Source: Pseudoxanthomonas sp. GM95
GTDB lineage: Bacteria; Pseudomonadota; Gammaproteobacteria; Xanthomonadales; Xanthomonadaceae
NCBI RefSeq assembly: GCF_900109775.1
Contig: NZ_FOAX01000002.1
Location: 1,426,001-1,490,000, forward strand
Length of the DNA stretch: 64,000 nucleotides
Reading direction: 5' to 3'
Positions 20,635 through 30,069 of this stretch are shown in pieces (the first letter of the stretch is position 1; every line of letters begins with the position of its first letter). The notes below the pieces were generated by a model. The model was given only the letters and a program-made list of their open reading frames with translations, ran no database searches and had not been told where the DNA came from. The translations under genes were made by a program, and so were the position numbers.

Positions 20635-21693
20635 TCAGGCGGCGGCCGGCTGTTCCAGCGAGGCCATGTCGATCACGAAGCGATAGCGCACGTCGGACTT
20701 CTCCATGCGCGCGTAGGCCTCGTTGATCTGGTCCATGCGGATCATTTCGCAATCCGGCAGGATGTTCTTCTTCGCGCAGAAGTCGAGCATCTCCTGGGTT
20801 TCGGCGATGCCGCCGATCGGCGAGCCCGCCACGCGGCGGCGGCCCAACAACAGCGGCACAGTGCTGTGGCCTTCCATCGGGCCGACCTGGCCGACGATGA
20901 CCAGCGTGCCGTCCACGTCCAGCAGCGGCAGGTACGGGTCCAGCGAATGCTTGACCGGCACGGTGTCGATGATCAGGTCGAAGTGCGAGGCAGCCTCGTC
21001 CATCGCGCCGTCGTCAGTGGAGACCAGCAGGCGGTCGGCACCCAGCGACAGCGCGTCAGCCAGCTTGTCCGGGGTGCGGCTCAGCACGGTGACATCCGCG
21101 CCCAGGCCGACGGCCAGCTTGACCGCCATGTGGCCCAGGCCGCCCAGGCCGATCACGCCGACGCGGCTGCCGGGCCCGATGTTCCAGGTACGCAGCGGCG
21201 AGTAGGTGGTGATGCCGGCGCACAGCAGCGGCGCGGCTTTGGCCAAGTCCAGGCCTTCGGGCACGCGCAGGACGAATTCCTCGCGCACCACCAGGTGCTT
21301 GGAATAGCCGCCCTGGGTGTTCTCGCCGGTGATGCGGTCGCGGCCGGCGTAGGTGCCGGTGTTGCCTTCACGGCAGAGTTGTTCCTCGCCGTTATGGCAC
21401 TGGTCGCAGTGCTGGCAGCTGTCGACCATGCAACCGACGGCGACGTGGTCACCCACCTTGTAGTGGGTGACTTCGGGGCCGACTTCGATCACGCGGCCGA
21501 CGATCTCGTGGCCCGGTACGATCGGGTAATAGCTCCAGCCCCAGTCGTTGCGCGCGGTGTGCAGGTCCGAGTGGCACACCCCGCAATAGAGGACTTCCAT
21601 CGCGACATCGTTGCCGCGCAAGGCGCGACGTTCGAAGGTGTAGGGGGCAAGCGGCGTGCTGTCGCTGTGGGCGGCATAACCGACGGTCTTCAT
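20635..21693 (-). CDS. zinc-dependent NAD(P) alcohol dehydrogenase (YahK-like)
   Basis: The 352-residue medium-chain dehydrogenase is closest in layout to E. coli YahK and cinnamyl-alcohol dehydrogenase types that reduce broad-range aldehydes. Catalytic zinc ligands are in CGVCHSDLH and GHEIVG. The structural zinc lobe is Cys-rich (CQHCDQCHNGEEQLC, residues about 98-112). The Rossmann loop is GLGGLGHMAVKLA (about 177). It is upstream of the double-CMD gene with a 104-base gap. Its likely role is detoxifying reactive aldehydes. Confidence 0.93.
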   Translation of the reverse strand: MKTVGYAAHSDSTPLAPYTFERRALRGNDVAMEVLYCGVCHSDLHTARNDWGWSYYPIVPGHEIVGRVIEVGPEVTHYKVGDHVAVGCMVDSCQHCDQCHNGEEQLCREGNTGTYAGRDRITGENTQGGYSKHLVVREEFVLRVPEGLDLAKAAPLLCAGITTYSPLRTWNIGPGSRVGVIGLGGLGHMAVKLAVGLGADVTVLSRTPDKLADALSLGADRLLVSTDDGAMDEAASHFDLIIDTVPVKHSLDPYLPLLDVDGTLVIVGQVGPMEGHSTVPLLLGRRRVAGSPIGGIAETQEMLDFCAKKNILPDCEMIRMDQINEAYARMEKSDVRYRFVIDMASLEQPAAA

Positions 21694-22029
21694 GGATCAG
21701 GCTCCTGGGAAGGAAAGGGCGCATCGCGCTGAACGCCATCACGCGGTTGCATGCCAGATAGATGCACGCGTGTCGCGGTGGCCTGCGAGGCAGGGGAGAA
21801 CGCCCTGCATGCTACGGAGCGCATCGCGCGGCATTAAGCGGCTGCGCCTGATTGGTGTCATGAGACGTCCTCATCAATGCGGTGCGCATTGGAGGTCATT
21901 GGCCGCTTCGACGAACTTGACGCCTACGTCATGCGAGCGTTGAAAAAATTCCTGAAATTCAAATCATTCCGGCAGTGTCGGAGTTCAACGCATCGCCTGG
22001 ATGTGTGCAACTAGTTGCGAAAGATCCCC
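21694..22029. other. intergenic region between the alcohol dehydrogenase and LysR genes
   Basis: These 336 bases hold no credible gene. The left end carries a ribosome-binding site and probably the promoter of the alcohol dehydrogenase (minus strand). The right end has a perfect 12-base palindrome GCAACTAGTTGC (22007-22018), 12 bases beyond the stop of the LysR gene. I see no terminator T-run and no RNA gene. Confidence 0.6.
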
Positions 22030-22932
22030 TCAAGGCGCTGGCGGCTCGTAGCGCAGGGCGTTGATGACCACCTTCAGCGCGCTCGATGACTGGCGGCGGC
22101 TGGGGTAGTAGGCGTAATAGCCTTCGAACACATCGCACCAATCATCCAGCACGCGTTGCAGGCGCCCGGCGGCGAGGTGCTCCATCAGCATGGTTTCGGG
22201 CAGGAAGCCCAGCCCGCCACCGGCCAGCGCGGCACGCAGGATCGCGTCGCTGCCGTTGAAGGTCCATTGGCCATCGACGCGGACCTTCACTTCCTCGCCG
22301 TCCTTCTCGAAATCCCATTGCAGCAGGCCGCCGTGCGTGGGCAGGCGCAGGCCGATGCAGTTGTGCTGGGCCAGGTCGGCCGGATGCAGCGGCGGCGCGT
22401 GCTGGGCGAAGTACTCCGGCACCGCGACCACGGCCATGCGCTGCGGCGGGCTGATCGGCACGGCGATCATGTCCTTGGCGATGGTGCCGCCGAGGCGGAT
22501 GCCGATGTCGTAGCGCTGGGCCACGATATCGGCCAGGCCGTAGTCCACGGTCATCTCGACCTTCAGGTCCGGGTATTGCGGCAGCACCTTGGACAGCTTG
22601 GGCCAGAGGTAGTGCTTGGCCGCGTGGCCGGCGGTGGTAATGCGCACGGTGCCGGCGGGGCGATCGCGGTATTCGGTGATCGCCGACAGCTCCGACTCGA
22701 TCTCCTCGAAGCGCGGCGCTAGGGTTTCGAACAGGCGCTCGCCGGCCTCGGTCATCGACACGCTGCGCGTGGTGCGGGTCAGCAGGCGGATGCCCAGGCG
22801 CGCTTCCAGCGCCCGCACGGTGTGGCTCAGGGCCGATTGCGAGAGGCCCATCTGGGCCGCGGCGCGGGTGAAACTGCCTTCGCGCGCGACGGTGACGAAC
22901 ACCATCAGATCGTTGAAATTCTCGCGAGCCAT
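22030..22932 (-). CDS. LysR-family regulator, probable controller of the flanking redox genes
   Basis: The 300-residue LysR protein has a helix-turn-helix in the first 60 residues (FVTVAREGSFTRAAAQMGLSQ, abbreviated: helices about 16-36), and an effector domain (about 90-295). It is divergent from the cupin/SDR pair with 186 bases between starts, the standard arrangement for a LysR protein controlling its neighbour. The sequence is of the CrgA/YafC-like group, whose members often regulate aldehyde or quinone oxidoreductases. Two palindromes just upstream of its start are candidate operators. Confidence 0.93.
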   Translation of the reverse strand: MARENFNDLMVFVTVAREGSFTRAAAQMGLSQSALSHTVRALEARLGIRLLTRTTRSVSMTEAGERLFETLAPRFEEIESELSAITEYRDRPAGTVRITTAGHAAKHYLWPKLSKVLPQYPDLKVEMTVDYGLADIVAQRYDIGIRLGGTIAKDMIAVPISPPQRMAVVAVPEYFAQHAPPLHPADLAQHNCIGLRLPTHGGLLQWDFEKDGEEVKVRVDGQWTFNGSDAILRAALAGGGLGFLPETMLMEHLAAGRLQRVLDDWCDVFEGYYAYYPSRRQSSSALKVVINALRYEPPAP

Positions 22933-22952
22933 GATGAACGCACCAGATCACT

Positions 22953-22981
22953 GCATGAGATTCATGCCTGCTCATCATGAG
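22953..22981. promoter_or_regulatory. paired palindromes in the LysR/cupin divergent promoter
   Basis: GCATGA-GAT-TCATGC (22953-22967) and CTCAT-C-ATGAG (22971-22981) are adjacent perfect-armed palindromes sharing the CATGA motif. They lie 21-49 bases upstream of the LysR start, where autoregulated LysR proteins usually bind. Confidence 0.5.
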
Positions 22982-23118
22982 TCACGGCCGCAACGCCTTC
23001 AATGGCGGGCGTTACGCGATTGATGAGCGGGGCTTCTAGGACCATGCGAAGTGCGCCGGCTAGTGGCGGGCACGGCGCGCGCCTAGATTGGGGCCATCCC
23101 GTATTGGAGGTCTCGCCC

Positions 23119-23595
23119 ATGAATCTGTTTGCCATGTCACTGTCGATGATGGCTGCCGCCGCGCCGATCGAGCGCGCCGCGGAGGACACCACGCCCGTCA
23201 CCGTTACCCGCGTCGGCACGGCCGCGTCGGTGGCTGGCTCGCCGGATTACTTCACCGGCACCGTGCGGGTCGATGCGCCGTTCAAGGGCAACGGCGAGGC
23301 GCGCGCCGCCGGCGCGACCGTGACCTTCGAGCCCGGCGCCCGCACCGCATGGCACACCCATCCGCTGGGCCAGACCCTGATCGTCACCAGCGGCGTGGGC
23401 CAGGTGCAGGAATGGGGCAAGCCGATCCAGGAAATCCGCGCCGGCGATACGGTGTGGATCCCGGCCGACGTCAAGCACTGGCATGGCGCGAAGGAGACGG
23501 TGGCGATGAGCCACATCGCCATCGCCGAATCGCGCGACGGTTCGCCGGTGACCTGGATGGAACAGGTCAGCGACGCGCAGTACCGCGGGCAGTAA
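23119..23595 (+). CDS. exported cupin-domain protein
   Basis: The 158-residue protein begins with a short hydrophobic leader ([16 protein letters not shown]) and then a single cupin barrel (about residues 45-150). Metal ligands are likely the histidines of [13 protein letters not shown] and KHWHGA with a glutamine/glutamate between. It resembles (R)-mandelonitrile-lyase-like and carboxymuconolactone-associated cupins (GxRTxWHTHPxGQxLxV), often encoded beside CMD proteins. ATG 23119 has TTGGAGG at 23105-23110 region. The SDR gene follows after 26 bases, so they form an operon divergent from the LysR gene. Confidence 0.85.
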   Translation: MNLFAMSLSMMAAAAPIERAAEDTTPVTVTRVGTAASVAGSPDYFTGTVRVDAPFKGNGEARAAGATVTFEPGARTAWHTHPLGQTLIVTSGVGQVQEWGKPIQEIRAGDTVWIPADVKHWHGAKETVAMSHIAIAESRDGSPVTWMEQVSDAQYRGQ

Positions 23596-23621
23596 GCACA
23601 CCGCTTCAGAAGGAATCCGAC

Positions 23622-24371
23622 ATGCAGGACAACAACCTCCACGGCAAGGTCGTGGTCATCACCGGCGCCAGCAGCGGCCTGGGCGAAGCCACCGCACGCA
23701 TGCTGGCCGCGCAGGGCGCGGCGGTCGTGCTGGGCGCGCGCCGCGAGGATCGCTTGAAGGCGCTGGTCGAAACGCTCGTCGCCGCAGGCGGCAAGGCGAG
23801 CGCCCTGGCCACCGACGTGACCGACGCGGCGCAGGTACAGCGGCTGGTGGACCACGCCATCAAGGTGTTCGGCACGGTCGATGTGATCATCAACAACGCG
23901 GGCCTGATGCCGCAGTCCCTGCTGGAGCGTCGCAAGCTCGAAGACTGGGATCGCACCATCGACGTCAACATCAAAGGCGTGCTGTACGGCATCGCCGCGG
24001 TGCTGCCGCACATGCAGGCGCGCAAGTCCGGCCACATCGTCAACGTGTCGTCGGTCGCCGGCCATAAGGTGCGCGCGGGCGGCGCGGTGTATTCGGCCAC
24101 CAAGCACGCGGTGCGCGTGATCTCCGAAGGCCTGCGCCAGGAGGTCAAGCCCTACAACATCCGCACCACCGTGATCTCGCCCGGCGCAGTCGATACCGAG
24201 CTGCCCGATAGCGCCACCGAAGCCGACGTGCGCGAGAACATGCGCAAGTACTACGCCGACGTGGCGATCCCGGCCGATTCGTTCGCGCGTGCGGTGGTGT
24301 TCGCGCTGTCGCAGCCGGACGAGGTGGATATCAACGAAATCCTGTTCCGCCCGACGCGTCAGGAATATTGA
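23622..24371 (+). CDS. short-chain dehydrogenase/reductase
   Basis: The 249-residue classical SDR has the cofactor loop [10 protein letters not shown] (residues 15-24), NNAG (about 90), catalytic Ser in NVSSVAGHK and the YSATKHA Tyr-Lys pair (about 157-163). The final [12 protein letters not shown] is typical of YdfG-like and SDR family oxidoreductases of broad substrate. The ribosome-binding site AGAAGGA sits about 8 bases before ATG 23622. It is downstream of the cupin gene in the presumed LysR-controlled operon. Confidence 0.92.
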   Translation: MQDNNLHGKVVVITGASSGLGEATARMLAAQGAAVVLGARREDRLKALVETLVAAGGKASALATDVTDAAQVQRLVDHAIKVFGTVDVIINNAGLMPQSLLERRKLEDWDRTIDVNIKGVLYGIAAVLPHMQARKSGHIVNVSSVAGHKVRAGGAVYSATKHAVRVISEGLRQEVKPYNIRTTVISPGAVDTELPDSATEADVRENMRKYYADVAIPADSFARAVVFALSQPDEVDINEILFRPTRQEY

Positions 24372-24416
24372 GCGAAGCATGCGATGCAGCTTTGATCGTG
24401 CATCGCAGGCCATGCG

Positions 24417-24434
24417 AGGTCGCGGTCGCGACCT
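24417..24434. terminator. hairpin after the SDR gene
   Basis: Eight-base arms AGGTCGCG and CGCGACCT separated by GT. It lies 46 bases after the SDR stop; no T-run follows, so intrinsic termination is uncertain. Confidence 0.35.
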
Positions 24435-24489
24435 GCGGCGTTCAAGACGTCGCAGGTTTTGCATCGCGCACCGACGCGACGCCTGTTGC

Positions 24490-24744
24490 TCAGACGTACG
24501 GGCTGCAGCTGATCTGGTGCTTGCCCATCAGCGTTTCATCGTCGAACCAACCATCCGGCCCCGACACCGAGGCCAGTACGATCGGCCCATCGTGGTCTTC
24601 CATCACCAGCAGGCGTTCCAGGTGCATGACCACGTCCAGCTGCGCGCGGCGCAGCTCGGTAATGGCATGGAAAACCCGTTGATAGAGTGCGTCCGGTGAA
24701 ACGCGATCTTCGCGTTGCGCGCAGCGAAACATGTAGGACGTCAT
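24490..24744 (-). CDS. small hypothetical protein (84 aa)
   Basis: An 84-residue frame starting MTSYMFRCAQRED, without membrane segment or signal peptide. The composition is ordinary for a soluble protein, and the segment QLDVVMHLERLLVMEDHDGP looks like a helix followed by a strand; the C-terminal part has GPDGWFDDETLMGKHQ. GGGG lies 6 bases before the ATG. It occupies a gap otherwise empty on both strands. I do not recognise the family; conservation would decide whether it is real. Confidence 0.5.
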   Translation of the reverse strand: MTSYMFRCAQREDRVSPDALYQRVFHAITELRRAQLDVVMHLERLLVMEDHDGPIVLASVSGPDGWFDDETLMGKHQISCSPYV

Positions 24745-25014
24745 TGAAATCCCCGGTCCACAACAGCTGCCCCCAGCGGTGCGAAGGTACTGGCAAACAC
24801 GGCTGGGGCTAACGCCGTCTGTCGGCGAATGTTAGTGAAACGTGCAGGGCATTGATTTGTCTGCGCAGACAGATTGCTGAATGCGTGGCTCGCGCTTTCA
24901 GCGATCGCGTGACGTCGCCGAAATGCGCAATGCGGCGACTTCACGCACCCTGCCAGCACGCTTGCGCAAGCTGCCGCGCAGATCGGGCGATCGTCGCACC
25001 GGCGGGGAAGGGAC

Positions 25015-25494
25015 ATGCCACACGAACTATTCGATCTTGCGATGCCGTGGTGGGAGTTCGTCCTGCGTGCGATGGCCGTCTATATGGTGGTGCTGCTGAT
25101 GGTGCGCCTGACCGGCAAGCGCGCCCTCGGCCAGAGCACGCCGTTCGACACGCTGGTGATCGTGCTGCTGGGCACGGCGGTGCAGAACTCGCTGATCGGC
25201 GAGGACACCTCGCTGCTCGGAGGCCTGCTACTGGCGGGGGTGCTGCTGGCGCTCAACTGGCTGATCGGCGTGTGCACCGCGCGCAGCAAGGCGCTGGACG
25301 CGCTGGTGCAGGGCAGGCCGGTCGTGCTGGCGCGCGATGGCGACATCGACTGGAAGGAGCTGGTCCGGCGCAACGTCAGCTATGCGGACTTCGAGACCTC
25401 CAAGCGCGAAGCCGATTGCCGCGACGATGCCGAGATCGACCTGGCCATCCTGGAAACCTCGGGCCGCATCACGGTGCTGAAAAAAAGGTCCTAG
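25015..25494 (+). CDS. DUF421-domain membrane protein (YcaP/YetF-like)
   Basis: The 159-residue protein has three membrane segments in the first 90 residues, with VRLTGKRALGQSTPFDTLV between the first and second. The cytoplasmic C-terminal DUF421 domain includes VLARDGDIDWKELVRRNVS and the end DLAILETSGRITVLKK. Bacillus YetF/YrbG relatives take part in phosphatidylserine decarboxylation in spores or are of unknown role, so no function is assigned. A strong ribosome-binding site (GGGGAAGGG) precedes the ATG. It is shorter than the about 230-residue forms. Confidence 0.88.
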   Translation: MPHELFDLAMPWWEFVLRAMAVYMVVLLMVRLTGKRALGQSTPFDTLVIVLLGTAVQNSLIGEDTSLLGGLLLAGVLLALNWLIGVCTARSKALDALVQGRPVVLARDGDIDWKELVRRNVSYADFETSKREADCRDDAEIDLAILETSGRITVLKKRS

Positions 25495-25574
25495 CCACGC
25501 GCTTGCCCTCATCTGGGGCCAGGGTTAGGCTCGCTCGCGGGGATGTACGTTCAGCGAGCAAGGGGATAGCAGGG

Positions 25575-26222
25575 ATGACGATCCGGGTTTTTCTGGTGGA
25601 CGACCATGCGCTGGTGCGCACGGGTTTGAAGATGATCCTGGCCGACCAGGACGATATGGAAGTGGTCGGCGAGGCCGACAGCGGCGAAGAAGCGCTGCCG
25701 ATCATCCGCAAGCTCAAGCCGCACGTGGTGCTGTGCGATATGCACCTGCCGGGCCTGAGCGGGTTCGACGTGACCGACCGGATCGTGCGCGGCAACTACG
25801 GCAGCCGAGTGATCATCGTTTCGGTGCTGGAAGACGGCCCGCTGCCCAAGCGCGTGCTGGAGGCCGGTGCCTCCGGCTACGTCGGCAAGGGCGGCGATGC
25901 GGCCGAGCTGCTGCGCGCCGTGCGGGAGGTGTCCCGCGGCAAGCGTTACCTGGGCACCAATGTTGCCCACCACTTGGCGATGGCGGCGGTCAACGAAGCG
26001 AATTCGCCGTTCGACGATCTGTCGCCGCGTGAGCTGGAAGTGGCGATGCTGTTGATCCAGGGCCTGCGCCAGGAGGACATCGCACGCCGTCTCAGCCTGA
26101 GTCCCAAGACCGTCAGCACGCATAAGACGCGGCTGTTCCAGAAGGCGCAGGTGCAGGACACGGTCGCGCTGGCGCGGCTGGCCGCGCAGTACGGCCTGGT
26201 CGATCCGGCCAAGGTGGTCTGA
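25575..26222 (+). CDS. gacA: GacA/UvrY-type response regulator
   Basis: The 215-residue protein has a receiver domain (1-120; phosphoacceptor Asp55 in VVLCDMHLPG, acidic pair in FLVDDH) and a C-terminal LuxR/FixJ helix-turn-helix (about 148-210: LSPRELEVAMLLIQG, RRLSLSPKTVSTHK). The FDDLSPRELEVAMLL and DTVALARLAAQYGLVD segments align with E. coli UvrY and Pseudomonas GacA, which activate small RNAs that sequester RsmA/CsrA. ATG 25575 follows an AGGG box. No sensor kinase or uvrC is adjacent; the gene converges with rne and ends at a shared terminator. Confidence 0.85.
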   Translation: MTIRVFLVDDHALVRTGLKMILADQDDMEVVGEADSGEEALPIIRKLKPHVVLCDMHLPGLSGFDVTDRIVRGNYGSRVIIVSVLEDGPLPKRVLEAGASGYVGKGGDAAELLRAVREVSRGKRYLGTNVAHHLAMAAVNEANSPFDDLSPRELEVAMLLIQGLRQEDIARRLSLSPKTVSTHKTRLFQKAQVQDTVALARLAAQYGLVDPAKVV

Positions 26223-26251
26223 GCGCGGCGCAGAGCTTCCTCACGTCAAAG

Positions 26252-26279
26252 AAAAAGGCGGCCATCGGCCGCCTTTTTT
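26252..26279. terminator. bidirectional terminator between gacA and rne
   Basis: AAAAA precedes GGCGGCC-ATC-GGCCGCC (26257-26273), which is followed by TTTTTT. It works for gacA on the plus strand and rne on the minus strand. Confidence 0.93.
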
Positions 26280-26330
26280 CATTTTTCATGCCCGCCCCGG
26301 CACGACCGGGGCGGGCGAGGGCGCCTGGAC

Positions 26331-29300
26331 TCAGGCGCTGCGCTCGCTGTCGGGCTTGTCGCTGCCCGGCGCGTCATCGTCGTTGTTGGCTTCGGTCTCG
26401 CCCTGGGCCGGGCGCGGTGCGGACACCGGCTCGAACAGATGGCGGGTCACCGAACGCGGGGTGTCCGCATCGGCGGTGAAGAACAACGAGCTGCCCGCGG
26501 CGGCCGATGCGGCCGGCTTGGGCTTGGTCGCGACCGGTGCGGCTTCGGAAGTCGAAGCCTCGGCGGCCTGTTCGGCTTCGGCCTGGGCCGCAGATGGCGC
26601 GACCTCGGCTTCGACCAGCAGGTCCGGTTGGGCTTCGACCACGGCAGGCGCGGCGGCCTGCGGTTCGACGACCGGCGCCGGCACTTCGACTGCGGGTTCG
26701 ATCTGGACCTCGGTGACAAAGGTCGTGACCGGCGTGGCTTCAGCCACCACCGGCACGATCTCGGCCTGGGCCTCGACTACAGACTGGTGTTCGGTCGATT
26801 CGGTCTTCACGACGACTGGGGCGATCTCGGCGACCGGTGCCGCCTCGGCGACCACGGCCGGCTCGGCCGCTTCAACCACCTGCGGTGCTTCGGCCTGCGG
26901 CGGAACAACAACCGGCGCCTGTTCGGCAACGGTTTCCACCGGTGCGGAGACCGGCGGCTTGGCTTCCACCGGCGCTTCGGCCTGGACCGGCGCAGGTGCG
27001 CGGGTCTCGGCCACGACGGCGTCCGCGACCACGGCGGTGGCGCTGGCGGCGGCTACGGCCGCGGTGCTGGCGGCATTGGCCTGCGCGCGCGGCTGGGCGG
27101 CGGGCTTGGGCGCGACCGGCTCGGCGTCGTCGAAATCGAACTCCGGCTGCGAAGACGACGGCACCACGACCGGTTCCTCGTCGCCGCTCAACTCGACGTC
27201 GTTCTGCTCGCCATTGGCGCCGGCGGTCTCGCCGTTGCCACGACGACGACGACGACCGCCGCGACGGCCACGACGACGACGCGGCGCACCGCTTTCGTCG
27301 ACGCCATCGGCCTGGTTGCCGTCGCTGTCCTGATCGTCACCGTCATCGGCGTCGGCGTCAGATGCTGCAGCGTCTTCAACGACCGGCGGCTTTTCCTTGC
27401 GCGGCTCGGCGACCGGTGCGGCCTTGGCTTCGGCCTGGACCGGTGCCTCCGGCTGCTCGACAACCGCCGGCTGCTGCTGGACCTGATCGGCTTCCTGCAC
27501 GGCCACGGTCAGCGCGGCGGCTGCAGTCACCGTTTCGATCGGCGCTTCGGCGGCCGGCTTCTGCGACTCGCGCGGCGGCTTGGGACCGCGGCCGCCCTGC
27601 TGCTGGCCGTCGTTCTGCGGCTTGGCCTTGGGCTGGTTCTGCTGCTTGGGCTGCTGGTTCTGCTTGGGCTGCTGTTCGCCACGGTTACGCGGCGGCTGGC
27701 CGTTGTTGGCCTGCTGCGCGGGCGCGGCGTCCTTGTCCTTGTTGCGGTTGTCGCGTTCGCCACGGCGCTGCTGGCCGTTCTGCTGGCCACCGCGGGCGTT
27801 GTTGCCGCTCTGGTTGCGGCCGCCGTCACGACGCTGGGCGTTGTTGCCGCCGGTGCCGCCACGGTCCTGACGTGCCGGACGGGCCTCGTTGCGCTGCGGC
27901 TGGGCCGGCGCGGGCGTCGGGGCTTCGACGCCACCGAATACGCGCTTGAGCCAGCCGACGACGCCGCCGACCGGGGCGGCTGCCACCGGCGTCGGGGCGA
28001 CCGGGGCAGGCGCGGCTTCGACCGGGGCCGGGGCTTCGCGTTCCTGGCGGACCGGGGCGGGCGCGGCGTGCTTGACCGTGGTCACGGCCGGCGCGGCCGG
28101 GATGTTGAGCTGGGCCTTGGTCAGCGCATGCACCGGCAGCTTGCGCGGGGTGCCGCGCTGGTAGCTGGGCTTGGTCGACTCTTCGCCCAGCTCGTTCTCG
28201 CGCAGACGGGTGACTTCGTAATGCGGCGTGTGCAGTTGCTCGTCGGCCACGATGATGATCGGCGCATCGTGGCGCTGTTCGATCTCGCGCAGGGCGCTAC
28301 GCTTTTCGTTGAGCAGGTAATTGGCGATTTCCAGCGGCGCCTGCACCAGGACCTGCCCGGTGTTGTCCTTCATCGCGTGCTCTTCGGCCACGCGGATGAT
28401 CGACAGCGACAGCGACTCCACGCTGCGCATGCGGCCGTGGCCATCGCAGCGCGGGCACACGATCTGGCTGGATTCGCCCAGGCTCGGACGCAGGCGCTGG
28501 CGGCTCATTTCCATCAGGCCGAAGCGCGAGATGCGGCCCAGCTGGACGCGGGCGCGGTCGTACTTGAGCGCGTTCTGCAGGCGGTTCTCGACCTCACGCT
28601 GGTGCTTGGTCGAGGACATGTCGATGAAGTCGATCACCACCAGGCCGCCCAGGTCGCGCAGGCGCAGCTGGCGGGCCACTTCCTCGGCTGCCTCGCAGTT
28701 GGTGTGGAACGCGGTTTCCTCGATGTCGCCGCCCTTGGTGGCGCGGGCCGAGTTGACGTCGATGGCGGTCAGCGCTTCGGTCTGGTCGACCACGATCGAG
28801 CCGCCCGAGGGCAGGCGCACGTTGCGCTCGTAGGCGCCTTCGATCTGCGATTCGATCTGGAAGCGGTTGAACAGCGGGATGTCGTCGGTGTAGTGCTTGA
28901 GCTTGCGCAGGTTGTGCGGCATGACCTGCTGCATGAATTCCTGCGCGGTGGCGTGCAGTTCCTCGGTGTCGACCAGGATCTCGCCCACGTCCGAGCGCAG
29001 GTAGTCGCGCAGGGCGCGCACGATCAGGCGCGACTCCTGGTAGATCAGGAACGGCGCCGGCTTGGCCAACGCGGCCTCGGCCACGGCCTTCCAGACGCTC
29101 AGCAGGTAATCCAGGTCCCACTGCAGCTCTTCGGCGTCGCGGCCAACGCCGGCGGTGCGGATGATCACGCCCATGTCGTCGGGGATGGTCAGCGCGTCCA
29201 TCGCCGCCTTCAGCGCGGCGCGGTCGTCACCCTCGATCCGGCGCGAGACGCCGCCGGCGGTGGGCGAGTTGGGCATCAGCACCATGTAGCGGCCGGCCAG

Positions 29301-29660
29301 CGAGATGAACGTGGTCAGGGCCGCGCCCTTGTTGCCGCGCTCGTCCTTGTCGACCTGGACCACCACTTCCTGGCCCTCGCGCAGCAGTTCGCGCAGGCCG
29401 GCCTTGTTGTGGTCGACGCCGGACTGGAAGTAGTCGCGGGAGATTTCCTTCAGCGGCAGGAAGCCATGGCGCTCGGCGCCATAATCGACGAAGGCGGCTT
29501 CCAGGGAAGGTTCGAGCCGGGTGATGCGGCCCTTGTAGATGTTGGACTTCTTCTGCTCTTTGGACGGCTGCTCGATATCGATGTCGTAGAGCGTCTGGCC
29601 GTCGACGATCGCCACGCGCAGTTCTTCTGCCTGCGTGGCATTGATCAACATACGTTTCAT
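26331..29660 (-). CDS. rne: ribonuclease E
   Basis: RNase E is the essential endonuclease of mRNA decay, rRNA and tRNA maturation and the scaffold of the degradosome. The 1109-residue protein has an S1 domain (about 35-120), 5'-sensor and RNase H-like parts, and the DNase-like catalytic core with [13 protein letters not shown] (metal-binding Asp near residue 300) and VIDFIDM. The zinc link CPRCDGHGR is near residue 402. From about 510 onward the tail is low complexity, Ala/Pro/Val/Glu-rich, with Gln/Asn-rich patches and an Arg-rich stretch (about 785-808) that probably binds RNA. A long leader separates it from divergent rluC. Confidence 0.97.
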   Translation of the reverse strand: MKRMLINATQAEELRVAIVDGQTLYDIDIEQPSKEQKKSNIYKGRITRLEPSLEAAFVDYGAERHGFLPLKEISRDYFQSGVDHNKAGLRELLREGQEVVVQVDKDERGNKGAALTTFISLAGRYMVLMPNSPTAGGVSRRIEGDDRAALKAAMDALTIPDDMGVIIRTAGVGRDAEELQWDLDYLLSVWKAVAEAALAKPAPFLIYQESRLIVRALRDYLRSDVGEILVDTEELHATAQEFMQQVMPHNLRKLKHYTDDIPLFNRFQIESQIEGAYERNVRLPSGGSIVVDQTEALTAIDVNSARATKGGDIEETAFHTNCEAAEEVARQLRLRDLGGLVVIDFIDMSSTKHQREVENRLQNALKYDRARVQLGRISRFGLMEMSRQRLRPSLGESSQIVCPRCDGHGRMRSVESLSLSIIRVAEEHAMKDNTGQVLVQAPLEIANYLLNEKRSALREIEQRHDAPIIIVADEQLHTPHYEVTRLRENELGEESTKPSYQRGTPRKLPVHALTKAQLNIPAAPAVTTVKHAAPAPVRQEREAPAPVEAAPAPVAPTPVAAAPVGGVVGWLKRVFGGVEAPTPAPAQPQRNEARPARQDRGGTGGNNAQRRDGGRNQSGNNARGGQQNGQQRRGERDNRNKDKDAAPAQQANNGQPPRNRGEQQPKQNQQPKQQNQPKAKPQNDGQQQGGRGPKPPRESQKPAAEAPIETVTAAAALTVAVQEADQVQQQPAVVEQPEAPVQAEAKAAPVAEPRKEKPPVVEDAAASDADADDGDDQDSDGNQADGVDESGAPRRRRGRRGGRRRRRGNGETAGANGEQNDVELSGDEEPVVVPSSSQPEFDFDDAEPVAPKPAAQPRAQANAASTAAVAAASATAVVADAVVAETRAPAPVQAEAPVEAKPPVSAPVETVAEQAPVVVPPQAEAPQVVEAAEPAVVAEAAPVAEIAPVVVKTESTEHQSVVEAQAEIVPVVAEATPVTTFVTEVQIEPAVEVPAPVVEPQAAAPAVVEAQPDLLVEAEVAPSAAQAEAEQAAEASTSEAAPVATKPKPAASAAAGSSLFFTADADTPRSVTRHLFEPVSAPRPAQGETEANNDDDAPGSDKPDSERSA

Positions 29661-30069
29661 TGTTGCGTTCCTCGCGCTCTACCGCGCGACAAACGCCATG
29701 GCGTTCTTGCCTCTGGAACGTTCGGCCGCTTATCGCGCACAGCGCGAGTGGGCGGGTTGGAGCTTCCAGCGCTTCGACACCACGGCGAGCCGCGGGAGCG
29801 CTTGTTGTTGCTAGTCGGTACTACAGGACCGTCGGCTGCCCGGCCCAAAGGCCGGTCGTGCCGCGCGGGACGTGTTCAGCTCGGATGTCTGACGCACCCG
29901 GCGGGTGTCGGGGTCTGCCGGCGAGCCGCTAACATGGCCATCCCGAGGACGGTGGTCGCGCACTATGCCGGGCTTCGCGAGGAAAGCTGGGCTTCTGGCC
30001 CGTGGAGCAACTTCCCTGCGAAATCAAACCCTTATCTCGCAAGCCGAGTGTATCAGACAAGATGGACAA
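29661..30069. promoter_or_regulatory. rne leader and rne/rluC divergent promoter region
   Basis: These 409 bases contain no gene. On the minus strand TTGTCT (30055-30060) and GATAAG (30031-30036) with an 18-base spacer form a candidate promoter, which would give an rne leader of about 360 bases. Hairpins near the start codon include TCGCGC/GCGCGA (29672-29689) and a perfect palindrome AACGCCATGGCGTT (29692-29705). E. coli rne has a 361-base leader whose hairpins let RNase E destroy its own mRNA, and rluC is divergent there too. Analogous feedback here is inference. Confidence 0.5.
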
